64,000 nucleotides of DNA from contig QKWP01001242.1 of the NCBI GenBank assembly GCA_003550325.1, positions 68,633 through 132,632 of the forward strand, read 5' to 3'. The DNA comes from Gigaspora rosea (taxonomy: Eukaryota; Glomeromycota; Glomeromycetes; Diversisporales; Gigasporaceae). Below, in pieces: positions 32,416 through 44,347 of the stretch (position 1 is its first letter; each line of letters begins with the position of its first letter). A program made the translations under genes and the position numbers. The notes under the pieces were generated by a model. It saw only the letters and a list, made by a program, of their open reading frames with translations, was not told where the DNA came from and made no database searches.

Positions 32416-32895
32416 TCATCTGCGCTTTCGCTTATTATTCTTCCATTTAAAAGACATTTTTGATTTAGAGTTACTACTACAGTTATTACAATGCATATAC
32501 TCATTTTTCTCGGGCCTAGGAATCTTCAAGTACCCACAATTAATACAAACATTTGGATAGATTTTAGCTGAATAATATGTCTTCTCAATTTTTGAAGCAA
32601 TCATTAATGAAGACTCTTGAAAAAAGTATACTAATAGATTCTTTTGCATTATTATTAAAAACTTCAATATCTTCTTTATCTGAATCATCTTTATTATCTA
32701 AACTCTCAAGTTCAGATTGTTCATTTTCAGTACTTCTTTGTTCATTGACTTCTTTATTTGAATTACTTTTACTCTCTAATTCATAATATAGATCCGGCTG
32801 CTCTGGTGGTATAGTTATTAATAAGTCACATGTGCCATGAAATGACATGCTGCAAGTATAGAAAATTGTATCTAAGACCTTTGCAGTAATGTACA

Positions 32896-33193
32896 AGGAC
32901 CCCGGACATCTCTCATATAGGTCATAACTGGATTTTGGCCAATTTTGACCTAATTTGCTGAAAATGACAAAATCTATTTATTTAAATAACTTTTGATCCA
33001 GTAATCAGAATTGAATGAACTTTTTTTTGCTAGATGCGCCTCACTGAAAGCTTCATTTAAAAAAAAAGTCATTCAAATTGGATCACTGGATGCCAAGATA
33101 ATTGCCAAAAACTGATTTTTTGCTTTTCAAATTTCGGGAGGTTTTTGCTGAAATGCGTAATGTATAACCTCTGTACTACATGTCCGGGGTCCT
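32896..33193. mobile_element. MITE with AGGACCCC ends inside the DDE-like gene, exact 8-bp TSD
   Basis: The ends AGGACCCCGGACATCTCTCA and (reverse complement) AGGACCCCGGACATGTAGTA are flanked by AATGTACA at 32888-32895 and 33194-33201. It is 298 bp and separates the CPTTTC..CIEC segment from the acidic segment of the gene. The interior contains a degenerate GTCTC..GAGAC-type palindrome (33031-33055). Confidence 0.9.
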
Positions 33194-33565
33194 AATGTAC
33201 AGTCCTTTTCAAAAAGTTTCTTCATACTAAATAAAAGATGCAGCTTGTCACATTCAATGCAGTTTACAGTAATTCCAACTTTTTTGCATGTAGTAGTAGG
33301 ACAAAATAGCATGGTATGTTTGTTTTTGTTTTTTTATTTGAATTTATGAGAGACGGTCTATGATTTTTTGTCATTCACATGCTATATAATTCTTCAAATG
33401 ATTTATAATGTAAATAATCTCCAGGTACTGGATCTGGAGGACAATAAAGTTGTTCAAAATCTTCTGGAAAACAACGAGGAGGGTGACAAATAATGCAAGA
33501 TAATTCGCCGCATTTCTTGATTAAAGAGAAGTAATATCTTGCAGTACAACAATAGTCAAAGAATT

Positions 33566-33650
33566 CTTGTAAGCATGGCTTTAAATAAAGGATCTATTAT
33601 ATTTTTTATTTTATTTTTTTTTATACATAATTTGTTTAATTATTACTTAC
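33566..33650 (-). other. Predicted intron (85 bp) in the DDE-like gene
   Basis: On the minus strand the donor is GTAAGT (33650 downward) and the acceptor is TTACAAG. It is in phase 1: one base left from the upstream frame plus two downstream restore the frame into KFFDYCC.. and the CIICHPPRC cluster. Confidence 0.6.
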
Positions 33651-34164
33651 TCTTTTTTTTTATATCTGCTGCAGTACGATTTTCACGAGTAACAGTATTA
33701 TCTACAATCCAAATAGTTTCTCAGAACATCTCTAATTCTATGTCTGATGCAGCATTAAATGTTTTGAATTGTTCGTCTTTTAAAGACTGACAGTTGAATA
33801 TATCACTAATAAGACCAATCGGAGCTTGAAGACTTTCAATAAGTTTATTCTTCAAACTAGAATTTTTCTCAGCAATTTTGCATATATCATTCATTGTACC
33901 AACTTTACTAATTAATTTTTCTGAATCTTTATCCATTTTAGTTCACATTAATCCAACACTCTGTAACCCTAAGTTCAGAATTGACATAATACGTTCAACT
34001 GGATTTTTTCACAAATGTTGTAGTGGAGTTCAAAGTAATCAAGGTCCATAGTGAGAAAAAGACAAATGTAGGAGAGCTGGACACTAGTAAATATACAACG
34101 ATAATCTGGACCACTATCCGTATAGAGACACATTATAGGACTATTATAGGATTATCAAATAGAT

Positions 34165-36425
34165 TTTCTTCAAGAAGTATATTAGATAATTCTGTTGTGT
34201 GACTGAGAGGTGAGGAAGGTTGAAAATCGGATCTTTTAAGGGTAGAGTGTACAAATTTTCAATTTAATATAAAATCGATTGTAGATCAACTTTGTGTAAC
34301 CAATTTATATAATATCATATGGTTTACATATAAACATCATATGATCTGACCAATCAATTTTTTGTACAACCTACAAAAATCATATAGCATCCTACAAAAA
34401 TTTAATTATATGTAAAGTTGATTTTTTTTAAAGCAATGGATATTACACAAATTGGTCAAGATCTTAAAAAAATTTATCAGAAGCATTTTTTTATTTACTA
34501 TATAAAATTCCAAAATACCATGTAGATCATATGAAAAATGATCTACGTTCACCCTACCCTTAATCCAATGTGTACTTGTTCTGTATAAAAATCACTATTT
34601 ACTGATTCAGGTACATTTCAAAACATTATCACACTTGGTATGATTCCTGTTTTAGTATAGTTATGATTAGCTACTTTAAACATTGTGTTTCTAGTGACTA
34701 TAACAGGAAAACCAGGTTTTCCAACTTTACAGCGTGTTTATCATCCAAAAAAATAAATTTTGTAATTTTACAAAATTTTATGGCGAATTCTTTCTCATAA
34801 CAGAACAATGCTGATGCATAGTAAGCATCTGGATGATATGCACGTAATTGATGAGTTTGCACAATAAATTTTAAGGATAAACGACCAGTAAACTGTAAGC
34901 TGCTAAGACATGTTGAATTTTTAGGCCAAAATTGCAGCAATAACTATTGTGCACTCAGGATCAGTGGTCCAGATAGGCATCCATGTTCAATCTTATGCAG
35001 AAGATCATTCATAAATATTGCAGTTGCAAGATGCACAATTGGATATATCTACATTCATCTATAGCTGTTACTGCATCAGCAGCTTTTCCTTTAAGAAATT
35101 GTGCTACAAATTTTCAAAATTCATCATATTTACTAGGTCTTTCACAACTATGCTCACGTAAATTAATGGTAATTTCTGGATTGCCAAGATCTAAAGCAAT
35201 CTTAACATGTTTATCAACTTTTGCTTTATTTGTATTTTTAGCTACAGAGACATCACCCATCAACATTCTATAGATTGTCCTGAATGATGATGATTTGGTC
35301 TTTGGAAGAAGCAATCACAAGTACGTAGGTAATTTATCCACATTGCACATGTATGATAGCAGGGTTCCTCCTATAACTCACTTATAACTTTGTTATTCTC
35401 TCTTAGAGTCTTTTCTTTATCAGCTTGTCTGTCGATTTTCATCTTCTTCAAGAAGTATATTAGATAATTCTGTTGCATGATGGAGAGGCGAGAAAGGTTG
35501 AAAATTGGATCTTTTTAATCCATGTGTACTTATCCTGTATAAAAATCACCATTTACTGATTCAGGTATATTACAAAACATTATTACACTTGGTATGATTC
35601 CTGTTTTAGTATAGTTATGATCAGCTACTTTAAATGTTGTGTTTCTAGTGACTATAACTTATTTTCCTCTCTCAATTGCTACAACAGGAAAACCAGGTTT
35701 TTCAACTTTATAGCGGTATTTATTATCTAAAAAGATAAAATTTGTAATTTTACGAAATTTTACGGCGAATTCTTTCTCATAACAGAACAATGCTGATGCA
35801 TAGTGAGTATTTGGATAATATGTATGTAATTGACAAGTTTGTACCATAAATTTTAAGGATAAACGACCAGTAAATTGTAAGCTGCTAAGCCATGTTAGAT
35901 TTTTAGTCCAAAATTGTAGCCATAACCATTATGCACTTTGGATCAGTGTTCCAGATGGGCATCCATGTTCAATCTGACGCAAAAAATTATTCATGGATAT
36001 TGCAGTTGCAAGATGCACAATTGGATTATGTCTACATTCATCTACAGCTATTACTGCATCACAACTTTTTCTTTAAGAAATTGCGCCATAAATTTTCAAA
36101 ATTCATCATATTTACTAGGTCTTTCACAACTATGCTCATGTAAATTAATGGTAATTTCTGGATCGCTAAGGTCTAAGGCAATCTTAACACATTCTTCAAC
36201 TTTTGCTTCATTTGTATTTTCAGCTGCAGAGACATCACCCATTAACATTCTATAGATTGCCCTTATTGATGATGATTTGGCCTTTGGAAGAAGCAAATCA
36301 CAGGTACATAGATAATTTATCCGCATTGCATATGTATGATAGCGGGGTGCTTTCTCCTGTAACTCACTTATAACTTTGTTATTCTCTCTTAGAGTCTTTT
36401 CTTCATTAGCTTGTTCGTCGATTTT
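34165..36425 (-). repeat. 0.95-kb tandem duplication within the DDE-like gene
   Basis: Copy A is about 34165-35437 (containing the inserted MITE 34240-34559) and copy B about 35438-36425. Both begin (plus strand) with CTTCAAGAAGTATATTAGAT and end with CTCTCTTAGAGTCTTTTCTT. Identity is roughly 90% with independent stops in each copy. Confidence 0.85.
34240..34559. mobile_element. piggyBac-like MITE, TTAA TSD, with empty site in the paralogue
   Basis: The left end GGGTAGAGTGTAC and the right end GTTCACCCTACCC are flanked by TTAA on both sides (34236-34239, 34560-34563). The paralogous copy B has an uninterrupted GATCTTTTTAATCC at the same place (about 35511-35524). This shows the pre-insertion site and confirms duplication of TTAA only. 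Relatives: 54148-54505 and the left end at 44348. Confidence 0.9.
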
Positions 36426-36539
36426 CCATATTGATATAGCATTAAAAGTATTATTTCCTGAATTGAATCTATGCTCTCCAATTTTGAAAGAAAATGCAAA
36501 GAAAAGCCCTGGATATAATGCATTCTTTTTCTATATTCA

Positions 36540-36835
36540 CTAGCAGTTTATATTAGAAATTTAATATTAATAACAACAATAATATATAATATATAGGAAT
36601 GGGTTGGTATACTCATTAACAAATTTTATAAACCTTTAAACAAAATAATTCAAGCTTAATCAATTTTTATACAATTTTTTAAAATGAATTTTACAAGACT
36701 TTTAAATTAATTTTGATTAAGCTATTGTTGAATTATATACGTTCAAAGTTTTACATATGAAATTTTTTATGATGCTATGATTTAGCAATAGCAAGAAATA
36801 AGTAATAACATTATTATTTTTTTTATTATACTTAC
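36540..36835 (-). other. Predicted intron (about 296 bp) in the DDE-like gene
   Basis: On the minus strand the donor is GTAAGT after CCTGT, and a possible acceptor is AACTGCTAG. The intron is AT-rich. The acceptor is less certain than the donor. Confidence 0.4.
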
Positions 36836-37477
36836 ACAGGATCAATAGGCAGAAATTCTTCAATGTCAATTGGCTTCTATAGTGGTAATTTAGTGAGCAC
36901 CTGTTCGAGATGATAATACTTGGACTTGTCAACAGCTGTGACCAAAAAGTTTTGTTATGGGCATGGACTGTTGTAACCTGTTTAACACTTCATATAGGCG
37001 TTTCTGATGCGTGATTTGTAGCTGTAACATTATATTAATGTTGCAAAAACTTAACATAATTCGAAATAGCAACAACAAAGTCATCAAATGCATTACAGAG
37101 CCAATTAAAATTATTCTTCAGCATCCATGATGAAGTAGCATATGAGGCAAGCACTTTACAATGCAATTTAGTTCATCCACATCAATGAGTTTTCATGCTT
37201 TCTTGTATGATTCTGGATTTGCGCGATTAAAAAATTCAAGAAAAAGCTCGAGGATATAACAGTTACACTCATCGTATTTTTGGTGGCCATGCATATCAAT
37301 GTACCAAATCGCTTTATTTAGACTAACAATAAAATTCTTTTCTTGAGTATTAGCATATAATTGAGTGGACTATCCTCTACCATGGCTCTGAATCCAATCA
37401 ACAATATCATTTTATAATATATATTTACAATTTGTCTTTTCTGATTGTTGAAAGGTTGGTAAATATAATTGGGTGGC

Positions 37478-37770
37478 AATCAATTAATCAACAATCACTT
37501 CACTAACATAACATTTCACCAACAATTATTCACTGACAAGTTCATTTTACTGACAGTTTATTTCACCGAAGCTTATCTCACCAACAAAGTAATTCTGGTC
37601 ATTGTCATTAGGGTCAGGGTAGAATTAGGTAGAATTAGGGCTAAATTTAGTGTGCTATTTAAAAATAAACTTGTCAGTGAAATGAGCTTCAGTGTAACCA
37701 ACTATCAGTAAAATAAACTTATCAGTGAGTATTTGTCAGTGAAATGTTATGTCGGTAAAGTGATTGTCAG
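37478..37770. mobile_element. TIR element built of CACTGACAA subrepeats
   Basis: The left half carries CAATCACTTCACTAACATAA and several TTCACTGACAA-like motifs about 19 bp apart. The right half is their reverse complement (TTGTCAGTGAAAT units, TTATGTCGGTAAAGTGATTG). The centre holds GGGTCAGGGTAGAATTAGG. It lies just upstream of the DDE-like gene. The TSD is not clear. Confidence 0.7.
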
Positions 37771-40235
37771 TGAAATAATACGATCCCAATATAATCTAGT
37801 TTGGTATGCATTTTGCATTAGGATTGCAAGGCTGTTCTGCTGTAGTGTTAAATTAGAATTTATAACATCATCTGTTTTAAGGCGGTAATGTATATATATT
37901 CCTATACTCGCTGAAACTTCTATAATATTATAGTTAGGGCTAACTTGGGTTGCACCCATAGTTGGTAAATTACTTAGCTCGATACATTCTATTGATTTTG
38001 GATCGATCACACCAATATTACACTCAGAAGATAGTTCTCCAGTTGTAAGTTTTTACAAATAAATCTTTTATTGTCATCTCATAGGAGATAGGATGAATGT
38101 ACCACCCATGAATGTTTTTGATCTTTTTGAAATGTGAATATTTGCAAATAGCATTTTATTAATATTAAAAAGTTTATTAAAAGATATGCTTTTCTTTAAT
38201 AGTTTTATATAAAAATATGTAAGATAAATATAGATGGAGATAAATATAGAGAAATAATAATTTAAGAGGTAGGAATTTCACAGTAGTAAATAACGGTTGA
38301 TCCTGATGATTAATAATTTTAGTTGCTTTGTTAGGTCGATGACATAAGAGCAAAAAGACACAAATTTACAAGGTAGATATTAGATATATTTGAGAAGTCA
38401 AATTATTATATGAAAGTTGTTTTGATTTTAAACTGCTTCTAATCTTTGTATTTATTTATTTGTAGAATTGTATTTTGTAAAAAATTTATTGAAGTTTAAA
38501 ATGATGGGTTTAAATACATTTTAATTTCTTGTAATTATATTTAATGTATTTGAATAAGTTTTTTTTCTGTACTTGGGATATATTACTAATATTTTTCTTT
38601 CACATATTATTGACAATTGTAGCATTTTCCTTTCTTATACTCACGATATATTACGTTCTCAATGAACTATATAATTTCAAATCATGCCATTCTCTTTTTG
38701 ATGATAAATATATAAACGGTTCCACCCAAATATTCGCACAGTCTCAATGAATATATTGGCTAAGTTTCCTTTTTTATATTTGCGATACAACTATATGTTT
38801 CTCTTCACACCATTAACATCTGTAACATTTCTTTCTTATACTATTATATTTCATAGGTATTAATAAACAAGATATTTTCAAGTAAGCTATCTTTCTTTTT
38901 AATGATAAATATGTAAACTTCACTTAATAAAAATTTTGTAACTCCAAATATCAACACAATCACAATGAAAACCCACTGCTTCCTAATTAGGAGCTGATGA
39001 GAGTAGTATATAATGCTAAAATAGGAATAGTTGAATTTCACGAGGATAAGTTTTTATATTATTTTTTTCACTTTAGGCTTAGACTAGTTATCTAATTATA
39101 TTGACTATAAAGGATACTTACTAACTATGTATAGGTATGTATGTAAATTAGAATTGTATTGTATTGGTAGGTCAATTATATCTCAAACCACTTTCATCCA
39201 TCTTACTGAGGTGTCTAAGTATATAGTGCAGATGGCCATAAATTGATTTATTAATTAGCAACTATGCAAATAGAGTTGTATAGCTTTGCAACTACCTATA
39301 TATTTACTCAAGTTCGTGGGTCTTTTGCGCTTGGCTTTTCCTTATACCACCAAAGTGATGACAATACAGATACGCAGTTTCTTAATAAAGGTTACTTTAG
39401 AAAAGCGAATTCTGGTTGATTCTCTTAAAGAATCAAACTTTTATATTATTAATTATTATATTATTGATTACATAAATTAGACTTTTAATTAATTTCTATA
39501 GACACATTTACTAACTCTGCTAATAATTCATCAGTGGACCGATACTGACTATGACAAATACACTCAAATGTCTTATGATCACTTTTTCTTGTCCAAGCTA
39601 AGCACCCTCTTTGAATGTTTTCTATAACTAGTACTAATAATCCAATCAAAATTACTCAAAACAGTTTAATACTTATTTCGACATTTATCTAGGTTCAGTT
39701 CTGGGAAAGGATCTGCAATTTAGGTTTTTTTTGTTTTTTGAATTACCTACTATTCTTTATAATTCATATATGTTTTTAATTTTGGTAGTGATTACAGGAT
39801 TAATTGTATTTCTAGTCAGTTTGTAAGCTAAAATAATATTTGTTGTCATTCTATATGCATAAAAATATAAACATCTTTTTTGTGTACAGAGCTTAAGTAC
39901 ATTTCTAAGGTAGTTTTGTACATGTTTTGCTGCTGATAATTTTCATTATAGATTCTTCGAAGTTGAGGTACTGTTAATATTGATAAAGATTGGTATAGTT
40001 TTTTTATCTCTGATATTACTTTCATAATAATTTGATATATTAATTTATTTAGTCATATAATTTAGGCACTGAAGTATTATGAGTATTTTATTTGTATTAG
40101 CTTTGAGCTCTTTCAAACATGTATAAGAAATAAACTTTGTCTATATTTAATAGTCACATTTGAGCATTAACTTTTTGTAAGGAACCAACACGAGATTGGT
40201 CCCAACGTGAGCTCAATTAGCATTCTTTGTGATTA
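37771..40235. other. Intergenic stretch with an old direct repeat
   Basis: No gene is recognised. About 38560-38760 and 38775-38970 share phrases such as TTTCTTATACT, AATGATAAATAT and CACA(G/A)TC(T/A)CAATGAA in the same order, suggesting an old direct duplication of about 230 bp. A 64-codon frame at 39286-39480 lacks support. Confidence 0.4.
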
Positions 40236-40765
40236 GGGGGCATCCATAAATAACATTATGTACCCCTCATAGTAGTGCTGGACCCCCCTCTACTATATAA
40301 AAAAATTTTTCAAAATCCGTATGTTTATATATAAAATTTTACAAAAAACTTGAATATATTGTGACATAGTAATCCGATTTAGATGATTTAGGTACCATTC
40401 GATTCGTCTCAGTGAGACGAATCCAATGATACCAAAATTATTTCATTTGAATTACTGGATCAATAGTTATTCACAAAAAACTATTGATTTTTTAGTAATT
40501 TTATAAGAAAACATAATAACCAACAGTATTTGGCCAATAAAATCCGATCCAGTAATCCAAATGAAATGAAATTGGTACAATTCGACTCCTCTCACCGAGA
40601 CGAATCGAATAGTACCAAAATCATTAAATTTGGTCCACTGGTTCAATTTTTAGCCAATTTTTTCTAAAAAAATTACGTTATATTTTTTTGACCCCCTACT
40701 TATTGAGAAAAACATTATTATTCGTCCAACCCCCCTCTTGTATAACATTATTTATGGATGCCCCC
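40236..40765. mobile_element. PIF/Harbinger-like MITE (530 bp), TTA TSD
   Basis: The ends GGGGGCATCCATAAATAACA and (reverse complement) GGGGGCATCCATAAATAATG are 27 bp long with few mismatches, flanked by TTA (40233-40235, 40766-40768). The 3-bp TTA duplication is typical of PIF/Harbinger. The interior holds two full GTCTC..GAGAC palindromes (40401-40423, 40581-40609) with CCAGTAATCC-like arms. Confidence 0.85.
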
Positions 40766-40768
40766 TTA

Positions 40769-43700
40769 CTAATTATTGACAGACTTTAATACTAATCAAC
40801 CTCATATTAGTCTGTCTCATCTTGGTCTCTCACATTTATTGTTAATCCCATGTTACTAATTTTGATAATTCTTAATTTTATTTGATAGTAAGAATCATTA
40901 TCCTGATCTTTTGATAATGAGAACTGGCAGGAATTTTTAATTTTGGATATCATTTACAGATTAGCAATGGGAACGGTGGGTACTTGTATTTGTTATTTGT
41001 TATAAGTGAACAAATTTTGTGAATTCAGAATCTGTATAGATTGATTCTGAATCTACTTATATAGATGTGAATTAATTGTAGCACTTATAAGTGAGCTACA
41101 AATTGGGTTATTTCTAGTAGCCTGGTGACCATTAACCCAGTTTTTATATAGAATATTGTGTATTCGCTACAACTACTATGTATCGTGATAATTATTGTAT
41201 ATTTACTATTGCATTGAACTAAGCCCAACAATACCTATACTACTTAACATTGCTATGATGTTAGACCAATCTAATACCAAATTAGAGGTTTCAAAGTTAT
41301 TAAATAAGTGGCGCATTTTGAAATTAAATGAAAATTTGAAAAATATTGATTTTCAAAATTTTAAAATTGTAAAATGAAATGGGAGTCTTTGGAGATTCCC
41401 ATTTCATGAAATCAGAGAATTTTTATCATTGTAAAAAATAAACAAAACTTTCATTTGAATTAAAATAAGATCGCCTGATTTTAATTAAAATTAGATTCCC
41501 AAATTTTAACTTTGAAACCCCTATTACTAAAGCTTTAATAGTTTAAATTATATATGTTAATTTAATAATTCTATTCCAATAAACAACATATATGCACATT
41601 TACTTTGTTCAAGATTCAGAGTTGATTCTGAAAATCTACTTACTAGTAAATAAACTTCGAATTAGCAATGCATGCAACGTATCTTAATAAAAAAAATTTT
41701 TTAAATATAAATTTTCACCAAGTATCCAGTTTTGAAACAATAAAATTCATAAATAAAAATTTATTTATTAAAAATTTTTTTTAAAAAAAAATTTAAAATT
41801 CGGGTCAAGGGGTCATGGGAGGTCAGTTGGTGATATAAAAACCAAAAATATAAGTTTGTATAGCCTTATTAAAAAATTTTGGTGTAATAAAAGTTTAAAA
41901 TTTTTGTTTTGGAACTTTTACTATAGAATTTTTCTTTAGGTTTTCTCAAATTTTATATATTTCTGTCTATATAAAAAATTTTCACTTTTAATACAAGTCT
42001 TAATTTTTACAAGTAAATTATATAAAGTCAAATAATGAAAGTTGTTATCCTTTATATAAACTACAATATTTTATTAGAAACTATATTTTAAAACCAATAT
42101 TTAAAGAATTCGCCAAGATATTGTAAAATATTTTTTTGGTTAAAAAATTTCTTTAAAATTTAATATTTTCAGCTTATAAGCAACATAAACTTTTTGTCTT
42201 ATAATATAAATTTAAATAATTCAAAAATATAATCCTTGTTGTTAAATATTATAATACCAAATTTTATTTAAATATCTTAAATGATTAAAAAAATAGATCA
42301 AAGATATATTTATAGTAATTATATAGGCAAATTTGCTTGCAAACTATTACAAACTAAGGGATATATTAAAAGTTAATTTTTTATTAAGCAAATTAAACTT
42401 AATTATTAGGTAAAATTTTTTAGTATAACAAATTATATATACTGTATTTGTGCATAATAGCGGGCCAGGGCATTAAATCAGATTGAGTTTTTGAAAAATT
42501 GAGCTGTTTTGTTTAAAATAGTGCCTATGCATGTCCCGAAATAACATGCACCCACTTTATATAACAGTGCTCAAAGCGTATTCATATTATTTCATCAACA
42601 ATCACTTCAAATACAGAAAAGTTCACTTTGTAGACAATTTATTTCATCGACAGCTTATTTCGCAAGTTTTTTTTATAATTGCTTTGCCCTTTAATTCTAA
42701 ATTTAAACCCAACTCTAACGACATTGATTAGAATTACATGTTGATAAAATGGGGCGTCAAAAATATACTGTCTACTATAACTATTAAGGTGGAGGGCATA
42801 TGTGTTTAGCCAATTTAACTCTAATAGTTACTGAAAGATAAGTTTATGATTTACTCAAATAGAGGTCTCTTTAATACTATACTAGTATATTTTCTTTATT
42901 TTTCTTAAATAAAATCAGGAAAAACTTTTCTAATATTGTATTCTATTGTATGTTTTTATTGATGTCGAATTCATTTATTTATATATATTTGAATTTAATA
43001 GATGACATGTTAACGGCACTTTAACATGTTGTTTAACATGCTACATGTTGGTACAACCAAGCATAGCACATTGAAAAACTATTAAGAATATTTATAATCT
43101 GTCCCTTGACACGTATATGTGCTAACATGTTAACGTGTTATGAAGATTTTACAAAAAGGGACAATTATATGTCAATCATCAAGTTTATTTGAACTTTGGC
43201 TAATATTTAATGAAATAAAAAATAGAAATGAAAGTTATCTATACTAAATAAAGAGAAGATCTATTTACAAATTGGGGAGAAATTCGAATTTAATGTCACA
43301 ATTTCGAATTGTGATACTACGAATTGAACTTAAAGAGAGCGCCAGAAATCACCTGATTAGGGTATTACTAAGTAGCTGACCTCCTACCCCCCACCTGATA
43401 ATTTTTCTAAGCATTTGATTGGTTATAATATATATATATTAAAAATTGGATAACTTTTGATCTACTAGTATGTTTTGGACAATTCAAATACCAAAATCTT
43501 CGTCTCAGTGAGATGATTCTAACAAGCCCAAAATCACCAAAATCCAATCACAGGATCCCAAGATCATTCAACTTTTGTGTAATTTTAATAGTAATTTTTA
43601 AAATACTAAGTAAATTTATTTTTTATATTCAGACTTTTTAGTCAAGTCTGAGTCTGGGTTTGGTCCAAAGTCTGCAGACTGGTCTAAGTTTGAATATATT
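40769..43700. other. AT-rich stretch with dispersed repeats
   Basis: No gene is seen. A hairpin at 41377-41408 pairs AAATGGGAGTCTTTGG with AGATTCCCATTT. 41810-42380 is a diverged, inverted relative of 30940-31215. 42430-42540 shares GCATAATAGC and AAATAACATGCACC with the 63.4-kb TIR element. A GTCTCAGTGAGAT palindrome of the common module is at 43501-43513. Confidence 0.4.
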
Positions 43701-43706
43701 TATATG

Positions 43707-44207
43707 TATTTTTTGGTGCGAACAAGTTTACTTAGTGTATTTTGTTAGAATAAATTAGTAAAATTTTATGAATCATAAGTTTTTATAGAATTTTATTAAT
43801 AAAATTCTATAAATCTTATAATTTGCAAATTTTTATTAATTAATTCTAACAAAATGCACTAAGTAAACTTGTTCAGCACCTAAAAATGTATTAAAATGGC
43901 TAGTTTGTTTTTATTTTATAGAGATTTGATGCACAATTTTGGAGTTTTGATCAAAAAAGACAAATTTTAACATCTTATCTCCAAATTTTAAGCAAAATAA
44001 AAACAACCCTGCTGATTTAATATATTTTTAGGTATTGAACAAGTTTACTTAGTGCATTAATTTAGAAATAATTAGTAAAATTTTGTGAATCTTAAGATTT
44101 TATAGAATTTTATTAGTAAAATTCTATAAAATCTTAAAATTCACAAATATTTATTAATTAATTCTAACAAAACGCACTAAGTAAACTTGTTCAGCACCTA
44201 ATAATAC
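43707..44207. repeat. Two copies of a 180-bp palindrome, 321 bp apart
   Basis: Copy 1 is about 43707-43887 and copy 2 about 44028-44207. Each reads GAACAAGTTTACTTAGTG inward and returns CACTAAGTAAACTTGTTC, with TTTATTAATAAA-like centres. Each is followed by a second, weaker palindrome containing TTTGATCAAA(A/T)AAG. The whole is a tandem duplication of two adjacent palindromes. Confidence 0.85.
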
Positions 44208-44347
44208 ATTAAATGAGTAGGGTTTGTTTTATTTTACTTGAAATTTGGAAAAAAGATGCATAATTTTGAATTTTTGATCAAATAAGTTAAATTTAAGCAT
44301 CTTTTCTTCAAATTTCAAGTAAAATAAAAACAATCCTGCCAATTTAA

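Larger units (their letters stand above)
32416..37417 (-). pseudogene. DDE-type transposase-like multi-copy gene, broken, with internal duplication
   Basis: Reading from 37417 down, an N-terminal domain (NDIVDWIQSHGRG, then SLNKAIWYIDMHGHQKYDE) runs to an intron donor at 36835. Further segments follow, including HNPIVHLATAIS, ALFCYEKEFAVKF and FIFLDDKH (near 34750), then YTDSGPDYR (near 34110) and NPVERIM (near 33995). The Asp, Asp and Glu in these last three fit a DDE catalytic triad, so a transposase or integrase-like nuclease is inferred. The C-terminal part has a CIICHPPRC cluster, then a second cluster with CPTTTC and CIEC, and a final CINC/CNNC pair: probable zinc-binding sites. A 0.95-kb part is tandemly duplicated, stops and frameshifts are numerous, and two transposons sit inside. 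I recall this family as abundant in Rhizophagus; the exact superfamily is not certain. Confidence 0.6.
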
